Assembly (NCBI RefSeq): GCF_025399195.1
Contig: NW_026252099.1
Location: forward strand, 350,814 to 414,813
Direction: 5' to 3'
From: Umbelopsis ramanniana AG
Lineage: Eukaryota > Mucoromycota > Umbelopsidomycetes > Umbelopsidales > Umbelopsidaceae
DNA length: 64,000 bases
The position numbers were made by a program, and so were the translations under genes. Positions 49,472 to 61,636 of this stretch are shown piece by piece (position 1 is the stretch's first letter; every line of letters starts with the position of its first letter). The notes below the pieces were generated by a model. It saw only the letters and a program-made list of their open reading frames with translations, was not told the DNA's origin and made no database searches.

Positions 49472-52135
49472 ATGCTTAAACGAAAGAGTGATGAAAAGGC
49501 AGACAGCAACAAGAAGACCACCAGAAGTTTGAGATCAGCGACAAGAAAAGAAAAGGAGGAAGTCGATTTGAAAGGTATTTGGTCAAAGCAAATATTAAGC
49601 ATTCCACGGCGAAATACGTTGACTAGCCAGAGATTAACACAACTCCACAGCAGCCGCAGAGTCAACCTCACCAGGCTCGCCTTCGATACAATCACCCATA
49701 CCTGCTCACAGTGCAACCCCTATAAGTGCCATCGCCGCTAGACGTGCACTTGCATTGGTGGCCACTACAGAAAGCGATCAACAACAAGATACGGATAATG
49801 ACATTGATCAGCAACTGGAACAAGAGCAGATGACTGATTGGGACTCTGAAATAGAAGAGAACGAGCCTTCTGACGCAGAATCGGAAGCAGAGAATGTAAA
49901 CAGTAAATCGAAAGGAGCCAGATCGGTAAATAAGCGCGTAAAACCAGAAAAAGTCAAAACGTAAGGCAGCACCTCCATCGTGGCAATATTTATGCGATCT
50001 TACGTTCTTGCCACTGATGTAATGAATTTTGAAATTTTAAGGGCACAGTATGATCCAAAGGCTATTTCGCTGTTCACTCCAAGCCCTAGCAACGTTGTCA
50101 AAGTTACTTCCAAATCGAACGATGAAATCCTTGTTATTGGTTTGAAAAAGGATGAGGTAAAAATAAAATTTCCATTAGTATTTGCCATGTTCGCTGTGTT
50201 GATAATACAAGTTTCGCATCTCATTTTTTTTTTAAAAATCCATTTTCCAGAATATTATTTTCCAAGGTCAAGCACTTTTTGCGCCTCTTTTGGGCTCCTA
50301 TTCGGCAATTGGAGCCGTGTTTGGCAGTGATGATCCGGTTCCAAGCAATTTGAGAAACTTTGAGTGTCCAGACACTGTACGTTTCGTACCAATGTTTTCA
50401 CCCAAAACGCACTCCTTAATCTGCATTGAGCCTACCCAGTCAAGAATTAATACCCAATTGTATCAACACACGGCTATTGCACACAAGATGTCTTTTCCTA
50501 TCCGAAAGCAATTAACAAGTGCCTTAACGACATTGCAACAATCACCAGGAAGATTTAGTACTATCATTGCTGTAAAGAGCTTAGGTAACAGCGGTATTAT
50601 TGACGTAGAGCGTATTTTGCCGCTGTTCAAAGGTGTTTTTAATTTGGAGGACGCAAAACCAACATCCGACGATCCTTCGATTCAAGCCATAAATGCCATT
50701 CCTGGATTTTGCCCAATATTGGAACCTACACCTAATGTTAAAGCCATGCAGATTCCCCCATCCTGGACTTCTGGTGTGAATCAGTTCCTCACCGCTAGTC
50801 AAGAAAGTGAAGATGCACAAGTGGCATTGATATGTGGAAGTAAGAGAATGGGGAAATCCACTTTCTCAAAGTACATGGTCAATCGATTACTGGAAAAGCA
50901 CCCAAGAATAGCATTCCTAGAGGCCGATATTGGACAGCCGGAATTTGGAATACAGGGTGTCGTTTCTCTTTATATATTGGACAAACCTCTGCTAGGACCA
51001 CCTTTTGCGAACTCACATCTTGAAGCCAAGCGTCGCTACTTCATTGGTTCAACTACTCCTCGAGATGACCCTGATTATTACATGGCCTGCTTGAATGAAT
51101 TGGTAACAACTTGGAGGCAAGAAGTCTGTGATCAAGTTGCAAATGACACTGCATTGGGCGAAAAACCGGTTCCTTTGGTCATCAACACACATGGCTGGAT
51201 CAAAGGTCTTGGCTATGATCTTCTCATGGATCTAATCCATACCGCAGCACCCAACTTCATTTTGGCTTTCCAGTCAACTCTCACACCTTCACGTAACCTG
51301 CCACCATCATTTATAACGTCTGTTGTCCCGCCCTCATCAGAAACTACCGTTCTACCTAAAATATTGTACCTCACCTCGTTAATGGATGACCTTGAAGCCG
51401 ATGTCACGGCTCAGAGATATCATCCGTCGGATCATCGAATGCTCAACCTTGTCTCTTATATGCACATGAATCACATGGGCAAGCGTGCAGAAGGAAATGC
51501 GTGGTGGGATTTCAAGACCAGATTGGTGGAGAGAGTACCTTGGTGCTTGGACTGGACTGTCGGACTCCAAGGTATATGGGTCTTTTTCGAGGAGATCAAA
51601 TACAGCCAGCTCCTTTTTGCTTTGAATGGAAGTGTGGTTGGTTTAATCAGCGAGCTGTCAAATGAGAATATGAAAAATATTAAGCCTGCAAACACAGTGA
51701 GTCTAGACCTCCCTTTCTTCTCCTTGACCAATACGTCTTCACCCTTCCGATCATAATTGCTAACTACATCTACTATTTTAGCCAAGCGGGTTCATAGCAC
51801 CTCCGTTTCGCGCACCAGCAAGCTGCGCAAACCCCTCGCCCAAGATCACGGACTGTTACGGACTTGGACTTATTCGGACCGTTGACGTTTCAAAATCTCG
51901 GTTTATGATCTTGACACCTCTCCCCTTTGATACCTTAACCAAAGTGAATGGCATTGTGAAAGGAGATTTAGAATTACCGATTTGGGGAATGCTTGATAGC
52001 CGTAATGGTGCAGGAGCCGGCATTACTGGTGTACCGTGGCGCAAAGTCCCCTATGTCAGCTTTGATGCGAATGAAGGTATTGGTAGTTCCGCTTTACGTA
52101 TCCGACGTAATGTTATGCGTAAAAGTCAAATGTAA
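49472..52135 (+). CDS. GRC3: GRC3/NOL9 polynucleotide 5'-kinase
   Basis: Nucleolar polynucleotide kinase acting with Las1 in ITS2 processing of pre-rRNA. Exons 49472-49574, 49651-49960, 50042-50156, 50251-51696 and 51782-52135 give 775 residues. The N-terminus is Lys/Arg-rich, followed by an acidic segment (DWDSEIEENEPSDAESEAE), both typical. The kinase domain has Walker A GSKRMGKST (near residue 371), then AFLEADIGQPEFGIQGVVS (Walker B and the substrate region), NELVTTWRQE and VINTHGWIKGLGYDLL (lid and trap). The C-terminal domain ends GSSALRIRRNVMRKSQM. The first intron joins LK to AAAESTSPG; it is the least certain junction. Confidence 0.93.
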
Positions 52136-53777
52136 TGAGCTTTGAAGGGCTTCTGTATCATAGTGCTTAGAAATAGCCCACCCCGGTCTGCTTTTGATTT
52201 ACCTTTCGTTACATTGTATAAAACTCATGGTTGCCTACTCCCCGCGTGGATCGTCGTAGTATTTTATTTATAGAAGACGTTAGAATGTGAAATTCGAGTG
52301 GTGATGATACAGTCTCAGTTCTATTGAGTTCTTAGAAGTAAAGCGATTGAATTTTTTTTTCTCTTACCTTCCAATGTGCAAGAGTGATTTTATCCCGCCA
52401 AGTGACTTTCGCTCCGATAACTTGCCAACCTAGGGGCGATGCAAACAATGCTTCCCACTGTTCTTAGAACTTTATTTTTAAAAAATTTGGCTCCTAAAGG
52501 CCCTTCACAATATACAGATATGCGATGACTAGTACGTCTACAAAGGCAAAACGGAATTTAGCATTAATATTGACACCGTCACTTCTTTATTATTATTTAT
52601 ATATATCTGCAGTGAGAAGTTGTATATTTCCAGAGTGGGAAGCTTGTTTCCAAACATCACGTTTAAAGTAGTCCCATTTTTTTGGTTGGTTTTACATCAT
52701 TATTTTTTTAGACGTGGACACTCTCATGTACCAAATAATGAAATGATCAGAAATATACTTATATCATCTTCCCCCGCCTCCTTTGTTGGCCAGGTCATAC
52801 TAAGGTAAAGTTTGGCAATTATGTGAATTCCATGTTGGGATGAGAAGCGCTTGGACATCAATCTTGTGATCGAGTGTTGCTGATGAAATAGTACTTGATT
52901 TTCATCAAGGCATAAGAGTTCGCTTTATTATTCATAAACCCCCCCCCCACATTTTCAAAAAAAAAAAAAAAACCTTGTAGTTGTGACAAATTATGTTGAC
53001 TGTGGTGGTGGCTTCATCATGCAACAGATTGAAAGCATCGAAGATCCATGCAAACAATTCTAGTGGAAAGAGCAGTTATGGTAATGAAGGTCACACTATG
53101 CGGGAGATGATCGAGGGGGTAAGCAAAAAACGAAGCAAAGAACTTGGTTGAAAGATACTAAAGAGGGGTGTTCGCGGAGGTCAAGCTCGTGTGCCTACGT
53201 CCAAACGGACATCCTAGAAGAAAAAAGAACAAATGCGTACACGTCCGTTCATTAGCCATACTCTATTACCATGAAGCAAAGAAGGTTATTGATGGCGAAT
53301 TTTGTAAACAATGTCAAAGCCGCTTCAATTTGATTCTCGACATTGTCATTTCCGCGTGTAGCCTGCTTTGCACAACGACGCGTGAATCAATCTAAATACT
53401 ACACTGGCTGATCTGCTTCCTTCCAAATGGCTACTTTTTATTATCCAGACGATGATCACTTACAGGATTTGTATGGACTGTTTTGTGATATGAGGTAACG
53501 ATCGATTATTTTTTTTTGGGCAAACATCAGTGTGAAATACAAACATGCTCACCTGCTTGCTGACTCTTTCCTATAAATATGTGGGCCGTCCTTTTGCTAA
53601 AAGAGCTCAGTCTCTGTGGTCCTCTCTCTTTAATATTTCCATTCTGCCCTCCCCTTTTCCCATTTCTCTTTTTTATAATTCATAATCCCAAACTTTATTG
53701 TATATTCACCTATTTCTACCAATTCATCCTACACCGTTCGAAATTGCAGCTCCCACTGACTCAAAGAAGACCCTAAC
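52136..53777. other. 1.6-kb intergenic region upstream of the C2H2 factor
   Basis: Largest gap in the window. It holds a C10 run (52939-52948) followed by an A16 run (52957-52972) and several short open frames (e.g. 52620-52808, 53168-53395) that look like chance. A TATA box CTATAAATAT at 53571-53580 and a pyrimidine-rich tract (about 53610-53670) probably start the zinc-finger transcript, giving a leader of about 170 bases. Confidence 0.5.
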
Positions 53778-54768
<991 letters not shown>

Positions 54769-55903
54769 AGAAACCTCCCCGTGTACTACCACTTGGCCGA
54801 GTTAGGAGAAAGCGGCTACAAAGGTAACAAGACCCATATCGCTGATTTTTTCCCACTATCTTTCATGGCTTGACACTACTCTCACGACGGATGTGTCTCC
54901 TTTTGTTTCATCACAACTTCTTTTATGAGCCCGCTCCACATTTGCCTTCCCTTATAAGGCATTCGCGAGTTTGGTCTGTTTGAACTGACGTTGGATAATA
55001 TGGAATGTCGCTTCTAAACATTTCCATACCCTTGAGCAGGAAGAGACATGAAGCCGTGGACGAAAAAATGAATTTGGGTCCCGCCCCCAAACAAAAAGAT
55101 CTCTTCTTGTTTTGCGTTCAATGTGACGAGCGGCAATTAATCATAATGTACACACGCAGCACATATGTAATGAAGAGTACCCTCGTTCCAAATTCGCACA
55201 TTTGGTTCTATTCTCGTTATGTTTTTGTTTTTAAAATTTGTTGAATAATAATAATAATAAAAAAAAGAATTGTTTCATGTCGTTACTATACACACTCCGT
55301 AGGCCATCCTTACAAAAAAAAAACATTAAAAATAATAACCAGGAAAGCTTAGCTGTCCTGGAAATCTTAAGAGACGAGTATCAAGTTGTTTCCGTCGCAG
55401 GCAGTGTTTAGGTGAGGTAAGCTGCCGATCGATTTATGGCCACGGGATCAAAATACCACTGACTGGGATCCTTTGCCACCTCCTGCTTCTTCCAGTATGA
55501 GCCATTTCGTCATACATGCTCCCAACCTTTGTCAATGCAACATTGACCTACAACATGTATTTGAAGCCATATTCGAAGCCCTATCCAGGAAGACCGCTCT
55601 AAAATTAAGTTGAACATTTTCCTACATGAAGCCGATCGATGGGTTGGGTTAGTGTTGAACTAAGCAACGGTCACTGTGAGTAAATAAATAACATTACATT
55701 GCAGAGGTAAGACAGAGATGCTGATCATAGCTGACTTTGTTACCCGTGCCTATGACTAACGGAACACTACCTCTTACCACCTGAGTTAGGAAGGTCAAAA
55801 GAATCGACTGTGTTCCTCTCCTTCTGTCTCATTGCTCTAAACAGTATACCGCATGGTTGTCCATATCACGCGAATTTACAACAGATCATTTATTTGTGTA
55901 CTA
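54769..55903. other. Intergenic region with (AAT)n microsatellite
   Basis: Convergent 3' region between the C2H2 gene and a methyltransferase gene. An AAT/TAA microsatellite lies at 55244-55260, followed by A-rich runs. A 79-codon open frame (55005-55244) has no support. No gene seen. Confidence 0.45.
55244..55260. repeat. (AAT)n simple repeat
   Basis: About five to six tandem AAT units followed by an A-rich run. Confidence 0.8.
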
Positions 55904-56992
55904 TCATCTGTTATACCAGAATTCATAAACGAAGATTGTCCTGTTTCTGAGCGCAATATCATCGATTGCCTCTGCAGCATGTGCTCCCCAGGACTGGTGT
56001 GTTCTTCGTTCTACGAGATTGTGAGCTAAACCAAATGAATCATGTGCCAATTGAAGAAAACGTTCCACACATTGCCAACCACTATGCACGCCACAAGTCA
56101 AGTATACTCTGCCATGAGAACAAAGCGTTTTTGTACAGGTTTCCAGCAAATTCTTATGCTGGTCAGAAATCCATACCACATCTGATAAAAGAATAACATC
56201 GAAAAGAGCTCCAGAGTTGCTTTCCAACAAGTCCTTGACATCGGTTCCCCATGCGTGTGGTACGACTTTACATCGAGCTGGGTCGTGGAAATTTTCATTC
56301 ACGTTGTGCGCAAGATTAGCGGTGATGACTGGATCAGGATAGTCGCTCAAACAGACCTGCTACACGAAAGTTGGTTATTGTTTACGACCTCGGAGATGTA
56401 CAAATATCTTTTTGCGCATGTTAAAACATTGCACAAAAGCAAATCGAGAATTAAACGCAGCACAAACCGATGCTCCCATTTTGGCTGCCAGTATCCCAGG
56501 AAGTCCTGCCCCTGATCCGAGCTCTAACACTGGCAAAGGAGATGGGCGTAAGGCTTTGAGACTTTGTTGTTTTTGGATACTGGTTTTTTGGATCGTTTGT
56601 TTTAAATTTCCCTTACCTGTCTTGTTCGCCATCTGGAATTTTTCCTCCTGAATGTATTCGGCCATAACGAGTGATGAGTTCCAAAGATAATGGGACATGA
56701 GAGATACTGTTTGGTATGAGTTGGTAATGATCTTTTCTATTAACGTAATCGTAATAAAATAAAGCTATGGTTTACTTTCCTGAACCTCCTCCAACATCCG
56801 GAAGCCAGACCTTGCATCCTCTAACCTCTATGCATTCTCCTGGTGTACCTGTAATCTCAGCGGGTTCAGTTTAGGACTTTGAATACAATGGTCAATTTCT
56901 TAATCTTGCGCACCTTGGGCTACAGAAGATTCTCCGAATAAACCGAGTGAATCACTATAAATGTCATAAATGTCTACTGGTTCGTCGGGCAT
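55904..56992 (-). CDS. Methyltransf_16 family protein (fungal nicotinamide N-methyltransferase-like)
   Basis: Exons 56992-56914, 56848-56786, 56736-56468 and 56356-55904 give about 287 residues. Start MPDEPVDIYDIYSDSLGLFG and the later SLMSHYLWNSSLVMAEYI match a fungal group related to the so-called nicotinamide N-methyltransferases. SAM motif I is VLELGSGAGLPGILAAKMGA, then SDYPDPVITANLAHNVN, and post-motif LFDVILLSDVVWISDQHKNLLE, with the family's D-x-x-W. The tail FVYEFWYNR is typical. The second intron is awkward: a GTTCAG donor at 56785 is needed to keep phase, while the stronger GTAAAC donor nearby breaks it. The substrate may be a lysine of a protein; it cannot be read from sequence. 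Confidence 0.8.
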
Positions 56993-57238
56993 CTGTCACT
57001 GCTTGTTCGCAGTTTTGCTAAAAACCAGCAAGATAAAGAGCGCGGGAAGCGAAATCATAAAAGAAAATTATGGCCCTACGCAGTTACAACCTGTATTCAG
57101 GATTACACCTTTTTTTTTATTTATTTATCTTCTCGTAATTTTCTTTTTATATATCATCAGCTATATGGGTGGTTAGTTGATGGCTTTACATATTCAATTG
57201 ATTTCACTATCTACCCTAGTCAGCGTTTGGTGAGTGAT

Positions 57239-58421
57239 TTAGAAAAGGCGGTAGACCTTTTCAAGCGAGCTGTTGTCTCTCAAAGTCAAGTTGAGCTTGT
57301 TGATAAGGCTTTAAAAAATTTTATACATCAGTTAACAGCTGTCGATAGAACATACATACTCTTTCTCAACACCTCCACTTACCCATCTTCAATGTTGTGA
57401 GCCCATCCATGAACAGCCAACTTCTGGCCACGTTGCCAGGCATTTTGTACGATGGTGGTGCTGGCGACATTCATAGCAGAGTTGACGACATTAAGTTCGA
57501 CAAGACGACGTTCACGAACTTTAGTGTCTTCAATGGCTTCAAGTTCAGATTGGTGTTCTAACAGAGAGATCGATAACATCAGTATGGAAAAGCTCCGATT
57601 TGGTGTCAGCTTCACAAGATCGAACACACAAACCTCTGTAGACATCCTTGATAGTTCTGAGCCAGTTATCGATCAAACCAAATTGCGTTGTTCCCAAAGA
57701 TGCCTTGACACCACCGCAATGATAATGACCTGTTACGTTGAAGTTAGGAAAAAGAAAACACGTGTATTTCATGTTGACCATGAGGTGTAACTTACCACAA
57801 ACAATGATGTGCTCAACCTTCAAGACTTCAACAGCATACTGAAGAACAGAGAGACAGTTCATATCAGTGTGGTGAACAACATTAGCAATGTTACGGTGGA
57901 CAAAGATTTCGCCAGGTCCAAGTTGCACAACTTGTTCGGCAGGAACACGGGAATCGGAACAACCTGCCCCCAAAACACAAAAAGTAAACAAACGTGGGTC
58001 ACTTTTCGTGAGGGTGCTTTCGTTACCAGCAACTTACCGATCCAGAGAATCTTGGGTTCTTGCTTCAAAGACATTTCCTTGAAATAGTTTGGCTTTTCCT
58101 TGGTAACAGCGTCAGCCCAAGCTTGGTTGTTATCAATCAATGTCTTGAGTTCAGCATCGGCAGGGTCCAACTTGTTGGGAAGGGCAGTAATAGGAGTGAG
58201 AGGTGAGTAGGCTGTGATAAAGACGTTACACGTAGAGACAAGGTAAGTAACATGGAGTGGAACCAAACATTGGAATGGGTGATGTTTCTTTGATTACCTG
58301 CTTCGGCCAGAGGTGGGCTGCTGGACATGCCTCTGACACTGGGGACAGTGGCGACAGAGCGAGAGTTCACTTGTGCCTGCTTGGCAGAGCCAGCGGCCTT
58401 GCTAGCGAGTTCTTTGGACAT
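57239..58421 (-). CDS. Beta-class carbonic anhydrase
   Basis: Zinc enzyme interconverting CO2 and bicarbonate. Six exons: 58421-58298, 58211-58038, 57963-57796, 57729-57634, 57557-57383, 57308-57239; 268 residues. Zinc ligands are visible in [12 protein letters not shown] (Cys and Asp-Arg dyad) and [11 protein letters not shown] (His-x2-Cys). The [10 protein letters not shown] motif and the C-terminal [13 protein letters not shown] are conserved. The N-terminal 45 residues ([20 protein letters not shown]...) are Ser/Ala/basic and could be a weak mitochondrial presequence. A TATA box lies 46 bases upstream of the start, so the frame's earlier ATG is probably not used. The donor of intron 4 is GTTTGT. 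Confidence 0.95.
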
Positions 58422-58466
58422 GGATAAAAAGCGTTTTATTTTGAAAGATGCTGATTGCCTTGGGGG

Positions 58467-58477
58467 CAATATATAGG
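58467..58477 (-). promoter_or_regulatory. TATA box of the carbonic anhydrase gene
   Basis: Reads CCTATATATTG on the minus strand, 46 bases upstream of the start codon at 58421. It implies a very short 5' UTR. Confidence 0.55.
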
Positions 58478-58665
58478 CTGTCAGAAGGGGGGTGAGTAGT
58501 AGGCGGGCTGGGACTGCCACTCACTCAATGTCGGTGGTTTGTTTTTTTCGACGGCCCCCAAACCCCCAACCAACCAAGCTCGCATCAATTAAACTCTTCC
58601 AACATGAACACTGGTTATCGAATCACCTTTGCATTTATTTATATATATCAAATTAAACCCCATGT

Positions 58666-59295
58666 CTAATATGGTCGGTCTCCTGTAACCTTAGAAACCT
58701 CTTCTCGGCCTTGTTGGGCTCTCAATGCTGCTCTAGCTTCCATCTCTGGATCCCCAGCCACGTAGCCAACTTTTTGCATGATAGTGCCCATTATACTTTC
58801 GTATTCTCCACCAATTCGACTAGGCACCCCACTCTTTCGCTTATTATCAGCATCTGCCCAGTCTTGATTTGCTTTATCTTGAGTAGATTTTCCAGTATGC
58901 ACCATCTCGTCACTTCCAATGATGGACCCTAGCTTTTCTTGCACGAAACCAGTCGCGAAACTGAAGCTTGACGTGATCTTTGTGAGCTGAGGATCCGTAT
59001 CGCTAGTGCCACCAGGCGCTGCGGAGATTGGTTCATGCAAGCCAGATGCGGGGGTAGCTTGGTTATATGAAGCTTGGTTGACGGAATAGTTGTAAGGGTT
59101 GGATGAGTCTGGTATCACTTGGGCGGTGGAGGGCTGGCCAAGAGGAATACTTGATTGTGGGGGTACAGGCATGGTTGAGGGTGGTTGTGGCGCCATATTG
59201 TTCTGCATATTCATGGGCACAAAGGAATCTTGCGGTGGTGCTTGGTCATTTGGCGGCTGATTAGCTTGCAATGGAAGATGTTGGTTGTTCGACAT
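58666..59295 (-). CDS. CsbD-like fungal protein (cruciform DNA recognition type)
   Basis: Single exon, 209 residues. The N-terminal 105 residues are Pro/Gln/Asn/Ser-rich and disordered. The C-terminal half carries two CsbD-like repeats: FVQEKLGSIIGSDEMVHTGK followed by STQDKANQDW, and IMQKVGYVAGDPEMEARAAL, the arrangement seen in fungal proteins annotated as mismatched base-pair and cruciform DNA recognition proteins. That annotation derives from a Ustilago protein; function here is not proven. Bacterial CsbD is a stress protein. No targeting signal. Confidence 0.75.
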   Translation of the reverse strand: MSNNQHLPLQANQPPNDQAPPQDSFVPMNMQNNMAPQPPSTMPVPPQSSIPLGQPSTAQVIPDSSNPYNYSVNQASYNQATPASGLHEPISAAPGGTSDTDPQLTKITSSFSFATGFVQEKLGSIIGSDEMVHTGKSTQDKANQDWADADNKRKSGVPSRIGGEYESIMGTIMQKVGYVAGDPEMEARAALRAQQGREEVSKVTGDRPY

Positions 59296-60019
59296 GAAGA
59301 AAATAATACGTTGAGGACTTCAAACTGCAGTATCGAGGGTGCATTTGATCTGAATGTGACGTATCCAGTTTCTCCTTTTGAATTACCTAAAGTGGCAATT
59401 TTCTAAACCTGCGTTAACATGCCGAGTCAACAGCTTTATCATGTCAATATTTGACTCGACGTAGGCATAAATATTCACAATACTTGGGTTAAATAATCGT
59501 ATGAGGAAAGTAACTGGTACAGATGGCCTCGACTTTTTTTCTCAAAGGAACGTCATTTCACCAATACAGCTAATTGAGAGAAATTATTTGGCTCGCTAAC
59601 TGAAGTTGTCGGATAAAATATCACGCACTTTCCATAGCGAAGCGAATGATTACACGTTGTGTTCAACCATTTTTATAAACAGCGGGGGGGGCGAGACAGT
59701 GGAATTACCTTGAGCACTATCATGAGCTGTTTTCGAACGTAATGGATTTCATGTATATCCTGAACGAGGTGGATGGCAGCACTAGACCATCGACTTTTCT
59801 TGTACCTATAGATAGACTGTAGCTTTTCCACAAGTACATATTTTGCAACTTGCCCGATTAAAGAAGGGGATCTTTGTTATTGGCAAGCTTCAAACAATGA
59901 CCAGCGTTAAGTCAATGTGGAAATTTAACGTGGCGGGGACTGCGAAATTTCCTTCATATTCCAAAGTGAATGTCTTGAAATGGGATTTCACCAGATCATT
60001 TCAGTACTTTCCGTTCAAT
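59296..60019. other. Divergent intergenic region, CsbD-like gene and SF3B5
   Basis: 724 bases. A reading frame open from 59843 runs in frame into the SF3B5 start codon (60020), but the extra 59 residues have no counterpart in the conserved family, so I treat it as non-coding leader. No TATA box seen with certainty. Confidence 0.4.
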
Positions 60020-60563
60020 ATGGTACGAATGTATTCCACGTTGTTGTAGTTGACAGTACATACTCATCATTTAACTCTACACTTACAGGATCGTCTGAAC
60101 ATTAACAGTCAATTGGAGCATTGTAAGTATGCTGTAGCTGTGCGAATTTTTGCGATTCATAAATGAATTGACCACTGTGCTTCTCTTTATCCTGTTAGTA
60201 CAATCAAAGTATGTTGGCACTGGTCACGCTGATACAATTAAGCAGTAAGTTAAGCCATACTACAATTTGATCAGTGTAGATCTACTTATCTCTAATCCTT
60301 CTCATTGCAACTCAAAAGTGAATGGCTCGTCAATCAGCACCGAGATACCAACGCCGCATTTGTAGGTCACCAAAGCATGCTCTCATACTTTGCAGTCGCT
60401 GAGAACGAGAGCTTAGCGCGAGTTAAGTTCAACCTCATTCAGGTACATCTCAGTTCTTGATCACCCAGCCTTGCGTGATTTTTCGCCACTAATGAACCCC
60501 TTTTGTCCTTTGTAGAAAATGGTCCAGCCTTGCGGTCCTCCTCCTGAACGTGAGGATCAATAG
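60020..60563 (+). CDS. SF3B5: Splicing factor SF3b subunit 5 (SF3B5/Ysf3)
   Basis: Smallest SF3b subunit of the U2 snRNP, acting in branch-site recognition. Exons 60020-60022, 60089-60122, 60200-60245, 60319-60442 and 60516-60563 give 84 residues. The sequence M-DRLNINSQLEHLQSKYVG, then GTGHADTIKHEWLVNQHRD, LSYFAVAENESLARVKFNL and KMVQPCGPPPERED is nearly colinear with human SF3B5. Exon 1 is the ATG alone, followed by GTACGA. Although an upstream in-frame extension exists, the family begins within two residues of this Met, supporting the start. Confidence 0.95.
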
Positions 60564-60792
60564 AATCCCACTCCCTTCTTTCACAACACTCGCCTGCTCC
60601 CATCTCTTCCTGTGATATCATAGTAGTACTTCATTGAAGCCTTGAACGCATGTCCACACCCTCTCCTAACCGCGCACATAGTATTGATAAATACACTGCG
60701 AATAAACAACATTATAATTTTTTTCAATCGCCTTGGCTCTTTATCCTTGCTTTATATACAGTTAATTGGTTATCTTAATGTCTAATATAAAT

Positions 60793-61523
60793 TTAGCTGC
60801 AGCTTTCTGCACTCTCATCACTAGCACTGTCCTCATCCTCAGACTGATCTTGATCCATGAGAGTAATACCTGGATTCTTATCTGCAACGGCAGCCGAAAA
60901 GGGATTGATGATAATGCTCTCATCAACCTCGCTTTCTTCGTCTGAAGAAGAAGCTGATGGCTTCTTTTCCTCAAATACTCCCAATCCCAAATTCTACGCA
61001 AAAGTAAGATGAATAAAAAAGGGCATGCCAACATGAGCCATAGTAATGTACTCACCATCTCAATGTATTGCTCGTTATCATCCACGTTTTCAATATCAAC
61101 TTTCTTTGGGTCTACAGAAACCTGCTGGTCAAGTTGTCGGTTGGCAGACTCCAACTCCGGTAAAAATGTCTGCAACCGTGCCATGACTATGGTAAATGAA
61201 ATCAGTCAAAATTTTCATTAGTTCCACTTCACGGGGTCAATCTGGTAGATGAAGCACTTTAACTTACGATCACTCTTCACTGGCATCTTGAAAGTTTTCC
61301 TGAGTTCAGGTGGGGGTATTGTAGGAGGAGCAGTGTCTGTGCTGGGCTTTTGTAAAGACTCTGTGGTATCTGAAAGCAATTTCGCTGAGAGTGGATCAAT
61401 AAAGAGAAAAGACAACGTGGAACGAAATGATCATTCAACCAATTTACCTATTGCTTCTGAGCGCGATGGGAAATCAAGCAGCTCTGCCGAGTGATCCGGC
61501 TTTATGGACTTGTTGCCTGACAT
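60793..61523 (-). CDS. NOPCHAP1: NOPCHAP1-like protein (NOP assembly chaperone, C12orf45 family)
   Basis: Exons 61523-61448, 61384-61268, 61186-61056 and 60993-60793 give 174 residues. The family core is LMARLQTFLPELESANRQL preceded by LRKTFKMPVKSD, matching NOPCHAP1, which links the NOP58 snoRNP protein to the R2TP chaperone in box C/D snoRNP assembly. An acidic IENVDDNEQYIEM and a highly acidic Ser-rich C-terminus (SSSDEESEVDES; DQSEDEDSASDESAES) follow. N-terminus MSGNKSIKPDHSAELLDF is Ser-rich. It shares a 113-bp divergent promoter with RRP45. Assignment rests on the short core, so moderately sure. Confidence 0.72.
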
Positions 61524-61636
61524 GTGTTGAGAAGGACGAAAAACGGAAAGGCAGGAAAAACCAGTCACCTCCAGAACGAAGTGTTTTAAAAAATTGTGAG
61601 CGAGTTTTCTACAATTAGTGAACCGCTTGGAATACA
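61524..61636. promoter_or_regulatory. Bidirectional promoter, NOPCHAP1-like and RRP45
   Basis: Only 113 bases lie between the two start codons. The segment contains TTTAAAAAATTG followed by GTGAGCGAG, resembling a degenerate RRPE (AAAAATTT)-PAC-like (GCGATGAG) pair known from yeast ribosome-biogenesis promoters; the match is loose. Confidence 0.5.

Noticed and set aside
49453-49716. 87-codon minus-strand ORF over the GRC3 5' end
   Set aside because: Antisense shadow of the Lys/Arg-rich GRC3 N-terminus and its first intron.
53168-53395. 75-codon ORF with several Cys and Lys
   Set aside because: No family, no promoter, and lies in a gap with many equally long chance ORFs.
55005-55244. 79-codon ORF after the C2H2 gene
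   Set aside because: Runs into an AAT microsatellite; likely 3' UTR of the zinc-finger gene.
59843-60049. 68-codon ORF entering the SF3B5 start
   Set aside because: In frame with SF3B5 but upstream residues have no counterpart in the tightly conserved family; probably leader sequence.
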